Positions 63,607 through 64,000 of a stretch of 64,000 nucleotides of DNA are shown one piece after another. The notes beneath the pieces were generated by a model, which saw only the letters and a list, made by a program, of their open reading frames with translations, was not told where the DNA came from and searched no databases. The DNA is from Chaetoderma sp. LZ-2023a. Lineage: Eukaryota > Mollusca > Caudofoveata > Chaetodermatida > Chaetodermatidae. Location: contig CM067360.1 of NCBI GenBank assembly GCA_034401795.1, forward strand, positions 52,846,268 to 52,910,267, written 5' to 3'. The stretch's first letter is position 1, and each line of letters begins with the position of its first letter. The position numbers and the translations under genes are program-made.

Positions 63607-64000
63607 TGAAGATTTCGGATCTCCGGGTATGACTTGGTGAATGGTTTCCTAGATGATGATTCCACTTTGCCAACGGCAAGATTATGATGTTAGCGGTTGC
63701 TGCGACAACCTCTTACCGATGATGAAGCAGGATACTGACAGTCAGCTCGCCTCGTCGAGAAGATGAATTACGACGATATTTATTAGAGACTGTCAGGCCT
63801 ATCTGACTCTGAAGATCTACTGGTTCGGATTGGATGTTTCTTCCAACTCTGGGTCTAAAGCTTAATGATGACCAAACTAGTGTCTTACTTTTGTAAGAGG
63901 ATACATTTTATTAAAGCTAAAATTAACTGTACAGAACTGATAAAGTAATTTGGAGCATAAATCGCTCAAAGACAACTAGTACCTTGCTGGTACAAATCAA
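63607..64000 (-). repeat. Gypsy LTR, right, partial (5' LTR of copy 2)
   Basis: Only the 3' 394 bp (coding strand) lie in the window, with AATAAA at 63779-63784. It differs from the middle LTR at two sites only, and at both it agrees with the left LTR, so these are private changes of the middle one. It continues beyond 64000. Confidence 0.9.

Larger units (their letters stand above)
54282..64000 (-). mobile_element. Ty3/Gypsy env-bearing element, copy 2 (5' LTR cut by window end)
   Basis: All internal genes repeat those of copy 1 at an exact offset of 9325 bp, with about ten substitutions and no internal length change. The 5' LTR starts at 63607 and runs off the window. The shared LTR and shared defects indicate tandem duplication and not two insertions. 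Confidence 0.92.

Overview
The window looks like nuclear DNA of a marine invertebrate, probably a protostome. It is AT-rich, has long microsatellites, and its only recognisable cellular gene is the last exon of a nicotinic acetylcholine receptor subunit at 6149-6328. A mollusc is my best guess, with low confidence. Almost everything else that can be read is mobile DNA, mostly dead.

Layout. 1-6.1 kb: intronic or intergenic DNA with a G-rich run, a compound microsatellite and two tRNA-headed repeats. 6.15-6.33 kb: the receptor exon. 6.6-16.4 kb: a field of palindromic foldback elements (two near-complete, one large partial, several fragments) whose outer arms carry TGACGTCA, interrupted by a diverged solo LTR (13805-15505, ATAT target duplication). 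16.4-18.7 kb: nothing recognised. 18.7-20.6 kb: a decayed copy of a dispersed multi-copy gene. 21.2-39.9 kb: an old PIF/Harbinger DNA transposon (Myb-like gene on +, transposase on -) split by a 15.3-kb Maverick/Polinton (24168-39478). 39.9-44.9 kb: non-coding. 44959-64000: two tandem copies of an env-bearing Ty3/Gypsy retrovirus-like element on the minus strand, sharing a middle LTR and running off the right edge.

The Polinton has ~90-bp terminal inverted repeats, a DDE integrase, a packaging ATPase, a protein-primed family B DNA polymerase and about a dozen accessory ORFs on both strands. I could not find the usual long major capsid protein or the adenovirus-type protease. Integrase, ATPase, polymerase and several accessory ORFs are broken, so the copy is dead. 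Its 5-bp target duplication (AATGT) lies exactly at the join of the two halves of the Harbinger transposase. A 37-bp piece of the neighbouring Harbinger Myb gene also sits inside the Polinton ATPase.

The Gypsy pair is informative about mechanism. The two internal regions are offset by exactly 9325 bp with only about ten differences and share the same six pol stops. The middle LTR resembles the right LTR over its left ~590 bp and the left LTR over the rest, the signature of unequal crossing-over between the two LTRs of one already dead provirus.
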